A stretch of 41,372 nt of DNA from a virus. The notes beneath the pieces were generated by a model. The model ran no database searches and was not told the DNA's origin. It saw only the letters and a list, made by a program, of their open reading frames with translations. The stretch is from IMG/VR virus record IMGVR_UViG_3300018428_002440, positions 1-41,372 of that record; one strand, given 5' to 3'. This document shows positions 7,352 through 14,410 of the stretch, one piece after another (the stretch's first letter is position 1; the number at the start of each line of letters is the position of its first letter). The translations under genes were made by a program, and so were the position numbers.

Positions 7352-8039
7352 CGAGTTTAGGAAACAACATGTCTGTGCAGAACCTATCTACATCTTCTTC
7401 TGGTAAGCCTAGGCTTTTCATTACGTTTGCAGTGTGCGGATTTTGTTGCTGATTATGGCAATAATAGTCCTGCGCAGGCCCTACAATTTCTGGATTGCCT
7501 TCACCCTTAGTAGCACCGACTTCTGCAAAATAAGCACGTAAATTATCTGTAGCAATGCGTATAATCTCTGTTGCTTCTTCGTCTGTTTTTACATTACCTG
7601 CAGCAAGCATTTTGCCTGTGAAAATGTTTCTAGCCCACTCTGGTAGTTCACGTTGCTTTTCAGGTACAAAGTGTTCTACACTTTCAAAATAACCTTGTAT
7701 CATAGGATGATCTGGATCAGCACTTGGTGAAAAGTCATGGAATGCACCGGTCATTTTATTCTTGCCTGCTATAACATCAAAGCCATATATAGGTGCAGGA
7801 TTATCTAATGTTGGAAAGATACATACATGCATCATCCAAAGCCCTTTTGAATCGCGGGCATCTACAACATCGATGTGAGCACGGCGTACATTATTATTAG
7901 CCCAAACACGGTTAATCCAACCACCGTCTGGACGATTGAAATAGTCCAACCCATCTTCTTGTATTTCTGTCGCTTGTTCATCAAATATATCTATAATTTC
8001 GTCTTTACACTCAATTAGTTTGTTCCAGATAATGCTCAA
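7347..8039 (-). CDS. pcyX: Ferredoxin-dependent bilin reductase (PcyA/PcyX/PebS family)
   Basis: 230 aa, usual size for the family. Reduces biliverdin IXalpha, made by the heme oxygenase encoded just upstream, to a phycobilin using ferredoxin. Seen: VRRAHIDVVDAR, then LWMMHVCIFP and PIYGFDVIAG, whose Asp (about residue 88) aligns with the catalytic Asp105 of PcyA/PebS; then AFHDFSP and the C-terminal block QQQNPHTANVMKSLG...FCTDMLFP. Overlaps the heme oxygenase by 29 nt. Phage reductases called PcyX, known from marine metagenomes, make phycoerythrobilin and were proposed to come from phages of heterotrophic alphaproteobacteria; the gene symbol follows that context, but PebS or PcyA activity cannot be excluded from sequence. 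The pigment's purpose in a non-phototrophic host is unknown. Confidence 0.85.
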   Translation of the reverse strand: MSIIWNKLIECKDEIIDIFDEQATEIQEDGLDYFNRPDGGWINRVWANNNVRRAHIDVVDARDSKGLWMMHVCIFPTLDNPAPIYGFDVIAGKNKMTGAFHDFSPSADPDHPMIQGYFESVEHFVPEKQRELPEWARNIFTGKMLAAGNVKTDEEATEIIRIATDNLRAYFAEVGATKGEGNPEIVGPAQDYYCHNQQQNPHTANVMKSLGLPEEDVDRFCTDMLFPKLA

Positions 8040-8577
8040 TATCTATCTCCATTAGTTCTTGAAATAATTTTGTACTTTGTTCAAAACAATACTTTGCTTC
8101 ATCTGCCATACTGTCGTTTATCTTTGCACGAATAGATTCTTTTAATTCTGCTTTGTCTGATTCAAACTGATACATACGTCCTTCACCTGGAATTTTTTTA
8201 GCAATCATTTGTCCGCCGCTTAAATCTCCCATATGTAAAACATATACATGTGCCATTAAAGCAGTAGGGTCTTGCATAATATCTTTCATATGCATTATAT
8301 AATCTCTAGTGCTTTGAACTACTATAGGACTACCGTTTTGATCTTCCCATAGTTCTAAAAAATCATTTTCTATTTTTTGTTTTCTTCTTAGTCCTGGTAG
8401 ATCATCAAACAGTCCTTGAGCTCCGGCCATTGCTTCAAGTAGATCATATTTTTTGTGTTGATTCCAAAGATAAGTTGCGTAAAATTTTGGATTTATTTTA
8501 CCACTCATTAAAACTTTTACAAAATCTTGCCGTTCAGCGTTTTTGTGATGTTCCCATGTAAGTTCTTTTAAACTCAT
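8011..8577 (-). CDS. ho1: Heme oxygenase (biliverdin-forming)
   Basis: 188 aa, slightly shorter than cyanobacterial HO1 (about 240). Opens heme to biliverdin, CO and Fe(II). Seen: LTWEHHKNAE near the N-terminus, with His11 as the likely proximal heme ligand (HxxAE pattern), and the family signature LHMGDLSGGQMI (about residues 114-125), the distal helix with flexible glycines. It overlaps clpS by 4 nt (ATGA-type) and the bilin reductase by 29 nt, so the three are translationally linked: ClpS, HO, bilin reductase. Heme oxygenase plus bilin reductase is a known auxiliary pair of marine phages; released iron could also feed the di-iron and Fe-S enzymes encoded nearby. Confidence 0.92.
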   Translation of the reverse strand: MSLKELTWEHHKNAERQDFVKVLMSGKINPKFYATYLWNQHKKYDLLEAMAGAQGLFDDLPGLRRKQKIENDFLELWEDQNGSPIVVQSTRDYIMHMKDIMQDPTALMAHVYVLHMGDLSGGQMIAKKIPGEGRMYQFESDKAELKESIRAKINDSMADEAKYCFEQSTKLFQELMEIDIEHYLEQTN

Positions 8578-8900
8578 GCTTGTTCAACCTTAATACTTAG
8601 AGGAAATCCATGTTCCCTACTTGCAGTGTTAGCCTCTACAGCCTTTTGTTCTGCGATTTCAAAAGAATATGTTCCAACAACAGCTGCGCCTTTAGTATGC
8701 ACAATCAGTGTTAAATTTTTAGCAGTCTCTTCTGAATGATGAAAAATATTAGTCAATACCTCAATGACCCATTCCATAGGAGTCACGTTGTCATTTAAGA
8801 AAATTACGTTGTACTTTTTAGGTTCCTGTGTTTTTCTTTCTATCTTTTCATCAATAGATATTTCTTCTACTGTGTCTACATTCATGCTACTACTTATCAT
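8574..8900 (-). CDS. clpS: ClpS N-degron adaptor
   Basis: 108 aa, the usual ClpS length. A poorly structured N-terminal arm (residues 1-27) precedes the core KYNVIFLNDNVTPMEWVIEV, then HHSEETAKNLTLIVHTKGAA and FEIAEQKAVEANTASREHGF; the ND-x2-TPMEWV pocket motif and the HTKG region are conserved. ClpS loads substrates with destabilising N-terminal residues onto ClpA and, in E. coli, also inhibits ClpAP attack on ssrA-tagged proteins. That matters because this phage encodes a tmRNA. It is first in the clpS-HO-reductase cluster, with an AGGAGG site upstream, and follows hsp20, whose sigma70-like promoter probably drives all four genes. A phage-borne proteolysis adaptor suggests redirection of host ClpAP. 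Confidence 0.92.
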   Translation of the reverse strand: MISSSMNVDTVEEISIDEKIERKTQEPKKYNVIFLNDNVTPMEWVIEVLTNIFHHSEETAKNLTLIVHTKGAAVVGTYSFEIAEQKAVEANTASREHGFPLSIKVEQA

Positions 8901-8927
8901 ATATAATTAACCTCCTACACAATAAAT

Positions 8928-8947
8928 GGGGGAGTCGAAACTCCCCC
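8928..8947. other. Strong intergenic hairpin between hsp20 and clpS
   Basis: Perfect 8-bp inverted repeat GGGGGAGT / ACTCCCCC with a four-base loop; as minus-strand RNA the loop is UUCG, an exceptionally stable tetraloop. There is no U-tract after it on the minus strand (ATTTATTG follows), so it is more likely a 3'-end stabiliser, processing site or attenuator between hsp20 and clpS than a simple terminator. Confidence 0.7.
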
Positions 8948-8955
8948 TAGACTGT

Positions 8956-9423
8956 TTACTTTTCGGAAACAGTTCCGTCAATATAACTACTGTCGTTGAT
9001 TTTAATTTTCTTCGGTTGTAGTTCTTCTGGAACTTCACGCTTCAGATGAATGTTAAGCATACCTAGTTCTAGGTTTGCGTTTGCTACATCTACGTGATCT
9101 GCGAGTGTAAACTCTCTACGGAATGTTCTTCCGCCGATACCTTTGTGTAAGTAGTTTACTTTTTCGTCTCCTTTAGGAGCTGTGCCTTCAATCTTAAGAA
9201 CATTTTTGTCCTTTTCAATTGAAAGGTTGTCCATACCAAAGCCAGCAACTGCCAATGAAATCATATATTCATTTTCGTTGATCTGTGCGATGTTGTATGG
9301 AGGATACCCTGTACCTTTGTGTGCTGAGTTTTCGAACATTCTGTCCATTTCATCGAACAGGTTGTCGAATCCTACAAAGTGTCTGTGTATTGAGGGTAAG
9401 TCTAGAGTTGTTAGTCTTGTCAT
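8956..9423 (-). CDS. hsp20: Hsp20 / small heat-shock protein
   Basis: 155 aa. N-terminal region with FDNLFDEMDRMF, then an alpha-crystallin domain at about residues 42-140: YPPYNIAQINENEYMISLAV, VLKIEGTAPK, YLHKGIGGRTFRREFTLADH, and LELGMLNIHLKREVPEE, close to the family signature A-x-x-x-n-G-v-L. The C-terminus has a KIKIN tail (I-x-I anchor). It is an ATP-independent holdase that keeps unfolding proteins soluble; Hsp20 genes are common in marine T4-like phages and may protect folding virion proteins. Ribosome site AAAGGAG; a near-perfect sigma70 promoter lies about 85 nt upstream and the leader is structured. Confidence 0.93.
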   Translation of the reverse strand: MTRLTTLDLPSIHRHFVGFDNLFDEMDRMFENSAHKGTGYPPYNIAQINENEYMISLAVAGFGMDNLSIEKDKNVLKIEGTAPKGDEKVNYLHKGIGGRTFRREFTLADHVDVANANLELGMLNIHLKREVPEELQPKKIKINDSSYIDGTVSEK

Positions 9424-9456
9424 GTTTTTTCTCCTTTATTAAGCAAGATTTAACTT

Positions 9457-9500
9457 AGAGTCCCTTATGGGCACTCTAGTAAACGCAGGACTCAATCCTG
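9457..9500 (-). promoter_or_regulatory. Structured 5' leader of hsp20 (two hairpins)
   Basis: Between promoter and ribosome site the minus-strand RNA can form CAGGA-TTGAG-TCCTG (9486-9500) and AGAGTGCCC-ATAA-GGGACTCT (9457-9477). The first loop (UUGAG) is complementary to ACUC in the second stem, so alternative pairings are possible. A temperature- or ligand-responsive leader is plausible for a heat-shock gene; I do not recognise a known RNA class. Confidence 0.4.
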
Positions 9501-9514
9501 TGCCTACAGTATTA

Positions 9515-9543
9515 TTTATACAATCTTTTTTCTTTTTTGTCAA
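9515..9543 (-). promoter_or_regulatory. Sigma70-like promoter for hsp20
   Basis: Minus strand TTGACA (9538-9543), 17-bp spacer, TATAAA (9515-9520). The -10 also reads TATAAATA, the T4 late consensus, so it could serve both early and late. Expected start about 9508 gives an 85-nt leader. Confidence 0.75.
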
Positions 9544-9562
9544 GAAATGATTAACCAAAATC

Positions 9563-10693
9563 TTAATTTTTGGCATAAACATCATTAAACTGTTGTGTAC
9601 ATCTTACAAATGTCGTACATCTACTTAGGTATTTTAGCCTAATTGCACCAGCATAAGTGCAAGTAGAACGCAAACCGCCCAAAATATCTTGGATCGTTTT
9701 ACCAACTGCACCTCTGTAGGGTACAAGGACTTCTCTTCCTTCACTGCTTCTATACTCCTTTAATCCGCCAAAGTGTTTTACATTCGCGGCTTCTGAACTC
9801 ATGCCATAAAATTGCACGAATTTCTTTTCTTCTATAATATTATCATAAAAGTTATCTTCTGTTTTTTGCATTTCAGAGGACTGATAATATTTAGTAATTA
9901 CTTCGCCACCGCCTTCATCGTGCCCAGCAAGCATGCCACCAAGCATAACAAAATCTGCTCCACCTGCAAAGGCTTTAGCGATATCTCCAGGGCAAGTACA
10001 CCCGCCGTCAGCAATAACGTGACCCCCAAGTCCATGGGCGGCATCTGCACATTCGATGACTGCTGACAACTGCGGATATCCAACACCAGTTTGTATGCGA
10101 GTAGTGCAAACACTACCGGGACCAATGCCCACTTTAACAATATCGGCTCCACTTAATATTAACTCCTCTGTCATTTCACCCGTCACAACATTTCCTGCTA
10201 TGATAACAATATTAGGGTAAAGGTTTCTAAATTCTCTAACAAATGCAACAAAGCGTTCTGAGTAGCCGTTTGCTACATCAATACATACAAAACGCAATTT
10301 GTTATTTGTTTGTTCATATACATCTCTAAATTTCTGATGATCTCTATCAGTAATTCCTATACTCATAGCAACATAGTCTGTTCTTTCTGGCATCTCACTA
10401 TCAAAGTAATTCACAAGTTCGTTTACTGAATATGTCTTAACCAAGCAAGTCATAATTTTTGCTTCAGCAAGTTTGTCTGCCATTTCAAATGTGCCAACAC
10501 CGTCCATATTACTAGCCATTAAAGGAACACCACGCCAGTGACGGTATGCGGCATTATCAGGAAATTCTGGTTGCCAGTTGCGCCAAGTGTACCCTCTTTC
10601 AAGATCTACTTCTTTGCGACTACCTAGTGTAGAACGCTTAGGACGAATAAGAACATCCTTATAATCTAATTTTACATCTTCTTCTAATCTCAT
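9563..10693 (-). CDS. guaC: GMP reductase
   Basis: 376 aa, a little longer than E. coli GuaC (347). NADPH-dependent conversion of GMP to IMP and ammonia, linking guanine to adenine nucleotide pools. Matches E. coli GuaC along its whole length: [18 protein letters not shown], then [49 protein letters not shown] with catalytic Cys196, [56 protein letters not shown]. There is no CBS insert, so it is not IMP dehydrogenase. Extra residues lie at about 36-52 and 265-285. Overlaps the upstream oxygenase gene by 4 nt. In a phage it fits nucleotide remodelling together with NrdA/NrdB. Confidence 0.95.
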   Translation of the reverse strand: MRLEEDVKLDYKDVLIRPKRSTLGSRKEVDLERGYTWRNWQPEFPDNAAYRHWRGVPLMASNMDGVGTFEMADKLAEAKIMTCLVKTYSVNELVNYFDSEMPERTDYVAMSIGITDRDHQKFRDVYEQTNNKLRFVCIDVANGYSERFVAFVREFRNLYPNIVIIAGNVVTGEMTEELILSGADIVKVGIGPGSVCTTRIQTGVGYPQLSAVIECADAAHGLGGHVIADGGCTCPGDIAKAFAGGADFVMLGGMLAGHDEGGGEVITKYYQSSEMQKTEDNFYDNIIEEKKFVQFYGMSSEAANVKHFGGLKEYRSSEGREVLVPYRGAVGKTIQDILGGLRSTCTYAGAIRLKYLSRCTTFVRCTQQFNDVYAKN

Positions 10694-11274
10694 GATTCTA
10701 TTTTCTCACCGTAGTTAAAACTAATGCTGATTCTATCAGAGTTTGATTGATTCCCTTCAACAGAATGTTTAAGCCATCCAGGAAAAATATAAAGGGCTCC
10801 TGTTTTTCCCGCATATGTTGCTCTGGTAGCATTAAAATATGTAATTTTTTCCATGTACTCAGGAAGATGGTATTCTGCATTATCTGATCTTTCAAATTGG
10901 ATATTACCTTGTTTCTGTCCTGCTTCAATATAATAAACTCCGCTTAAAACTGCATCTGCATGATTATGTAATTGATTGTACGACCCGGGTGGATTTATAT
11001 TAATCCAAATATTTTTTATTTCTAATGGTGGTAAAGAAACTTGTCGTGTTATATTAGTGACTTCGTGATTTAAATGATTTACAAGTTTATCTATTTGTTC
11101 GTTTTGGCCTGTAAGAATATCATTACTTTGCCAGCCGCCATAGTTGCTTATTGTTCTTCCTATGTCATTTTTCCTGCGATCGTATGCCCAGTTTTTCAAC
11201 TCGTAATTATCTACGATATGAATGACAGCTGACCATATGACCTGTGGAAACCACAGCTCAGTGTGCATAGCCAT
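10690..11274 (-). CDS. 2OG-Fe(II) oxygenase (phage DSBH family, TIGR02466-like)
   Basis: 194 aa from the ATG at 11274, which lies 1 nt after the bS21 stop; a longer frame exists but runs antisense-free across bS21 and is not needed. Double-stranded beta-helix iron ligands are visible: HNHAD (H-x-D) in [17 protein letters not shown], and the distal His in [12 protein letters not shown], followed by RISISFNYG with the Arg that would bind 2-oxoglutarate. This type (ending in K-H-x-V-x-x-N...R-I-S-I-S-F-N) is widespread in marine T4-like phages; the substrate is unknown, with protein or nucleic-acid hydroxylation proposed. It sits between bS21 and guaC in one operon. Confidence 0.85.
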   Translation of the reverse strand: MAMHTELWFPQVIWSAVIHIVDNYELKNWAYDRRKNDIGRTISNYGGWQSNDILTGQNEQIDKLVNHLNHEVTNITRQVSLPPLEIKNIWININPPGSYNQLHNHADAVLSGVYYIEAGQKQGNIQFERSDNAEYHLPEYMEKITYFNATRATYAGKTGALYIFPGWLKHSVEGNQSNSDRISISFNYGEKIES

Positions 11275-11275
11275 T

Positions 11276-11476
11276 TTAGTAGCCTCGTTCTCTTTTTTCT
11301 TTTGCTTGTTTTTTAAGCCATCTAGCTCTGCCAGCCGCTTTTGCTTTTTTACGTTTTTCACTTGGCTTTTCAAAGAACTGTCGCTCTTTGTATTCTTGAA
11401 TAATACCAGCTTCTTGCACTTTTTTCTTAAATTTTCTAAGTGCGCCGTTGACATCACCGTTCCTTACAGTGACCAT
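11276..11476 (-). CDS. rpsU: Ribosomal protein bS21
   Basis: 66 aa, the normal bS21 size. MVTVRNGDVNGALRKFKKKV followed by FEKPSEKRKKAKAAGRARW and a Lys/Arg-rich tail matches the bS21 pattern (ALRRFKR...EFYEKPTxxRKRKK). Start chosen at 11476 because GAAGGG lies 4 nt upstream; the frame remains open further upstream. bS21 sits next to the anti-Shine-Dalgarno on the 30S subunit and aids initiation; it exchanges easily, so a phage copy could bias host ribosomes toward phage mRNA. Phage bS21 genes are known, including in pelagiphages. A sigma70-like promoter lies within the preceding gene (11589-11618). Confidence 0.93.
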   Translation of the reverse strand: MVTVRNGDVNGALRKFKKKVQEAGIIQEYKERQFFEKPSEKRKKAKAAGRARWLKKQAKEKRERGY

Positions 11477-11507
11477 AATCCCTTCTGTTCTAGGACCATC
11501 ATAGTAT

Positions 11508-11900
11508 CTATTGTTGTTTCTTCTCAATTTCACCTCCGAGTATATTGTTTAGAAATTCAAAGTCGTATATTCTTTTATTACTAATCTTATTATACACTAT
11601 ATTCTCACCTTTTGTCAACCAATAAGTGTTATTAAAACTAACCAAATAACTTGCCAAATCTCGTAATTCTTGTGGCATATTATCCAAATCTAAAAATACT
11701 GCGTCACAAATTCTGTGCATTGTAAGCAACCAATCCAAGTCAATATTATCTGAATAAAGATAGATATTTACAGGTTCGTTATTGTTTGCAAGGATATTTT
11801 GTATACTTTGTCTATGTTCTTCGGATGGATTGATTAATAATATATTTTTATTTTTATTATATACTTTATCAGGAGGAGTTATTAAAATTATATCAGACAT
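11508..11900 (-). CDS. Hypothetical phage protein (130 aa)
   Basis: Not recognised. An acidic-to-neutral soluble alpha/beta protein: MSDIILITPPDKVYNKNKNI, then LLINPSEEHRQSIQNILA, VNIYLYSDN, ICDAVFLDLDNMPQELRDLA and YWLTKGENIVYN. The alternation of hydrophobic strands with an IFLDLDN-like segment recalls a Rossmann or receiver-like fold, but no catalytic set can be assigned. Overlaps the upstream small ORF by 8 nt and is followed by bS21 after 31 nt; its 3' part contains the bS21 promoter. Confidence 0.65.
   Translation of the reverse strand: MSDIILITPPDKVYNKNKNILLINPSEEHRQSIQNILANNNEPVNIYLYSDNIDLDWLLTMHRICDAVFLDLDNMPQELRDLASYLVSFNNTYWLTKGENIVYNKISNKRIYDFEFLNNILGGEIEKKQQ
11589..11618 (-). 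promoter_or_regulatory. Sigma70-like promoter for bS21
   Basis: Minus strand TTGACA (11613-11618), 18-bp spacer, TATAAT (11589-11594), inside the upstream gene and about 110 nt before the bS21 ATG. Confidence 0.65.
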
Positions 11901-12096
11901 CTCTATCTTTTATCCGTTGCCATAAAGAATTTTTATTTTGTTCTGCATTTTGTATATAGCTTGGATTTTCAATAACTTCGGTATAAATTGGTTTGTTTAT
12001 TCTTCCGCTTCGCCCTTGATCTGTCTTCCGTTTTCTTTCATCAAATAGCGTCTCTTTTTTTTTAGATCTGTACCTTCTGGTAGATATTTTTCCCAA
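11893..12096 (-). CDS. Possible small basic protein (67 aa), start uncertain
   Basis: Not recognised. The first half (MGKISTRRYRSKKKETLFDE and on) overlaps 100 nt of the C-terminal coding region of the large membrane coiled-coil gene and may be an artefact of its Lys/Arg codons. The second half (NKPIYTEVIENPSYIQNAEQ, SLWQRIKDRDV) lies outside that gene and looks protein-like, so the true start may be a rare codon near 11995, where GGAAG precedes an ATA/ATT-rich stretch. Overlaps the next gene by 8 nt, the usual spacing of this operon. Confidence 0.4.
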   Translation of the reverse strand: MGKISTRRYRSKKKETLFDERKRKTDQGRSGRINKPIYTEVIENPSYIQNAEQNKNSLWQRIKDRDV

Positions 12097-13970
12097 GGTA
12101 AATCATTTACTTTACCTGCTAAGTACCAATCCTTATAAACCTTAATTGACTCTGTAGGATTGTCCTTTTTCCATTTAGACTTTGCTGCCTTCCATTCATC
12201 ATTTGCATCTAAAGCGTCAAATTCCTCAGGAGTTAATCTTTCTAATGGTTCCGAAGACTCGTCTTTTTTTTCGACTACTTCAGGTTGTGCTTCATCAGTT
12301 TGTACTTCTGGCTGTTCCAGTTCTGTATCCACTGCATCTGCCACGGCAGTATCATCTTCTGGTACCATGCTTCCGCTATCATCATCTGTTGTAGTAGTAG
12401 GTTCTGTATCATCTACTTTCTCCTCTTGCGTCGGCATAGGCGAGTCAACAGTAAAGCCAGGATTGTCAGCAATCTTTTGCGCTCTTAGTTGCTCGTACTC
12501 TTGCCTAAGACGCCCACCGTTGTCATCTTTGCGTCTATAAAAGTCAAAGGTATATTGGCTAGCGATAAGCAACAATACTGCTAGTGGATCAAATACAAAT
12601 ATAATGATTAGTATGACCCAACGAACTGCTTCTTCTAACAAGTTCTTATCTGCGGCTTCGCCATAAACAAATTCAGCAATGTATTTGATTGGACCTACTT
12701 CAGCTTCAAGTTTTCTATACTCTGCTTCTAACTCGTATTTTTGTTCAGTAAGTGTGTCAATCTCTGCGTCAGCATTTTTAATTCTAAGCATTTGCTCGTC
12801 TACTGCCGCATCAATTTCATCTGCTTTGTCTGTTTGTGCTAGTTGTGATCTTAGACGTTCAATAAGTGCTTGGCTATTAGCAACCTGTTCTTCAGCACTT
12901 TTGCGTAGTCTTTGTATTTCATCTCTTGCTGTTTGTATAACTGGAGATTCTTTTACACGTACTTCATCAATTTTATCAAGCATTGCAAGTTCTCTATCTT
13001 TTAATGCAGGTATTTGTACTGTTCTTATATCTTTAACTATACCAGCAAGTCTTTCACGTTCTTTGTCTACAGTAGTTGTAGCATCTTTTCTTAACTGTGA
13101 TACTTCGCCTTGTATTTGTGCTATTCTATCTTGTTGTGCTGCCACCCATTTAGCAAGAGCTTCTCTTGTGTTGCCACCAAACAAGCCATCGCTAGTCACG
13201 CCAATGATTGCTTGCCCTGCTCTAATTTGAGATTTCTCTGTGCTTTGTAATTGATTAGTGACACGAATAATTTCTTCTTCAATCTTTTTAATTTGTTGTA
13301 GTAGAGGATCAACTGCGCCTTGATTTGCTTTTAGGTTAGCAATCTTATCTTCATATTCTCTCGCAGTTGTTTCTAAACGACTGATTTCGTTTTGGATATT
13401 TGTGAGTTGATCTTCATAAGGTTTAGTTCTAGTGTTGTCAGTTTCTCTTGCATCCGAAATAATCTTATTTTGCTGATCAATAGCAGGTTGAATACGTTCA
13501 AAGGCTTTGTCAATACGGTCTTGTTCTTTGTCTATCTGTGCTTGTATGTTAGCATCAGCGCCTGTACCACTAGACTCTAGTTGTTTAATTTTAGTTTCTG
13601 CTCTATCAATAATACCGTTTAGTCTGCCTATTTCAGAATTGATTTGCTCAACTCTAGCAACACTTTCTTCACTAGCACTTGTTTGTTCAATATGTGCTTT
13701 AGATAAGAAACCAAAGATACCCATGCTTGTAATGAACATGAGTACGACCACTGCTGTGGTTAGATAGGTTTTAAGCCACCATTTCGCTTGCGACCAATAT
13801 TTGTGTAGCCAAACTGCTGTGACCAGTTTACCTATTTCTAATGCTGTTCCCATTATTATAATAGGCACAGCGGCCGCGGCAAAGATTGCCACAAGGCCTG
13901 CAATTGAGTAATAAATTGCTACTGCCGATATAGAAAGAGCAGTCAATAAAACTAATAAAGCTAAGAACAT
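11997..13970 (-). CDS. Large membrane-anchored coiled-coil protein
   Basis: 657 aa from the ATG at 13970 (an in-frame TTG lies at 13994). Layout: three N-terminal membrane helices (MFLALLVLLTALSISAVAI; GLVAIFAAAAVPIIIMGTAL; TYLTTAVVVLMFITSMGIFG), a long coiled coil (about 95-430), a fourth membrane helix (WVILIIIFVFDPLAVLLLIA), then an acidic low-complexity tail (DDTEPTTTTDDDSG and on) and a basic end. Inside the coiled coil, IGVTSDGLFGGNTREALAKW resembles a peptidoglycan-binding repeat (G-x-x-x-DG-x-FG-x-x-T). Similar membrane coiled-coil proteins occur in marine T4-like phages with unknown role. A late-type motif touches the ATG. Membrane remodelling, superinfection control or lysis timing are possible, none shown. 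Confidence 0.8.
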   Translation of the reverse strand: MFLALLVLLTALSISAVAIYYSIAGLVAIFAAAAVPIIIMGTALEIGKLVTAVWLHKYWSQAKWWLKTYLTTAVVVLMFITSMGIFGFLSKAHIEQTSASEESVARVEQINSEIGRLNGIIDRAETKIKQLESSGTGADANIQAQIDKEQDRIDKAFERIQPAIDQQNKIISDARETDNTRTKPYEDQLTNIQNEISRLETTAREYEDKIANLKANQGAVDPLLQQIKKIEEEIIRVTNQLQSTEKSQIRAGQAIIGVTSDGLFGGNTREALAKWVAAQQDRIAQIQGEVSQLRKDATTTVDKERERLAGIVKDIRTVQIPALKDRELAMLDKIDEVRVKESPVIQTARDEIQRLRKSAEEQVANSQALIERLRSQLAQTDKADEIDAAVDEQMLRIKNADAEIDTLTEQKYELEAEYRKLEAEVGPIKYIAEFVYGEAADKNLLEEAVRWVILIIIFVFDPLAVLLLIASQYTFDFYRRKDDNGGRLRQEYEQLRAQKIADNPGFTVDSPMPTQEEKVDDTEPTTTTDDDSGSMVPEDDTAVADAVDTELEQPEVQTDEAQPEVVEKKDESSEPLERLTPEEFDALDANDEWKAAKSKWKKDNPTESIKVYKDWYLAGKVNDLPWEKYLPEGTDLKKKRRYLMKENGRQIKGEAEE

Positions 13971-13973
13971 AGT

Positions 13974-13982
13974 GTATTTATT
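13974..13982 (-). promoter_or_regulatory. Late-type promoter motif touching a start codon
   Basis: Minus strand AATAAATAC, then ACT and the ATG at 13970. As with the CHASE2 gene, transcription about 6 nt downstream would yield a leaderless message. No Shine-Dalgarno is visible for this ATG. Confidence 0.4.
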
Positions 13983-13999
13983 TGAAGATACCAACAGTT

Positions 14000-14410
14000 T
14001 TAACTACTATGATATCTAAAATGCCACTTGTCTGCAACAAAACAAGCCTTATCAACCCAACTCATAGAGCGGGTTTTGTTATAAACGGTATTCATAAGAT
14101 AATGACATCCATCCGGATCAATTTGTGCAACTCTTACAGTGCCGTCTGATACTCCACCTTCACCTATCCATTTACACGCTTCTCCTACTTGTGCATTATC
14201 TAGCGCAAAATAAACACAGTTTTCATGTTTTGCTTTACTTGAATCCGGTAAGTCATGTGCAGAGTGTTCACCCCATTGGAATAAAAGTTCATACACATTA
14301 TCTGCTTTTTTATAATTTTGTCCTAAGCTCATGTCAGTATAGTAAGGTGTTTTTGAACTACACCCTATAAGACTAATACTGAGTAAGAGGACGCCAATCG
14401 TTGTTTTCAT
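14000..14410 (-). CDS. Small lipoprotein A (136 aa)
   Basis: Start at ATG 14410 gives a lipoprotein signal MKTTIGVLLLSISLIGC with lipobox LIGC. The mature part has paired Cys (HENCVYF, GEACKWI, DGCHYLM, KACFVAD), suggesting a disulfide-bonded periplasmic fold; motifs VYFALDNAQVGEACKW and GTVRVAQIDPDGCHY are distinctive but not assigned to a family. Overlaps the end of the preceding lipoprotein gene by 38 nt. Ribosome site is weak, consistent with translational coupling. Phage lipoproteins are often immunity or superinfection-exclusion factors; that is only a guess here. Confidence 0.75.
   Translation of the reverse strand: MKTTIGVLLLSISLIGCSSKTPYYTDMSLGQNYKKADNVYELLFQWGEHSAHDLPDSSKAKHENCVYFALDNAQVGEACKWIGEGGVSDGTVRVAQIDPDGCHYLMNTVYNKTRSMSWVDKACFVADKWHFRYHSS

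Noticed and set aside
8928-8947. Simple terminator between hsp20 and clpS
   Set aside because: Very stable hairpin, but no U-tract on the minus strand and clpS has no promoter of its own that I can see; listed as a hairpin instead.
9898-10152. 84-codon minus-strand frame inside guaC
   Set aside because: Fully inside a confident GMP reductase in another frame, with no independent signals.
11276-11457. N-terminal extension of the 2OG oxygenase
   Set aside because: The extension is bS21 DNA read in another frame and adds Lys-rich sequence unlike the family; ATG 11274 is just after the bS21 stop.
12160-13580. Long plus-strand frames antisense to the coiled-coil gene
   Set aside because: They are Ser/Leu/Ile-rich mirror images of the Glu/Lys/Gln-rich coiled coil, without ribosome sites or recognisable domains.
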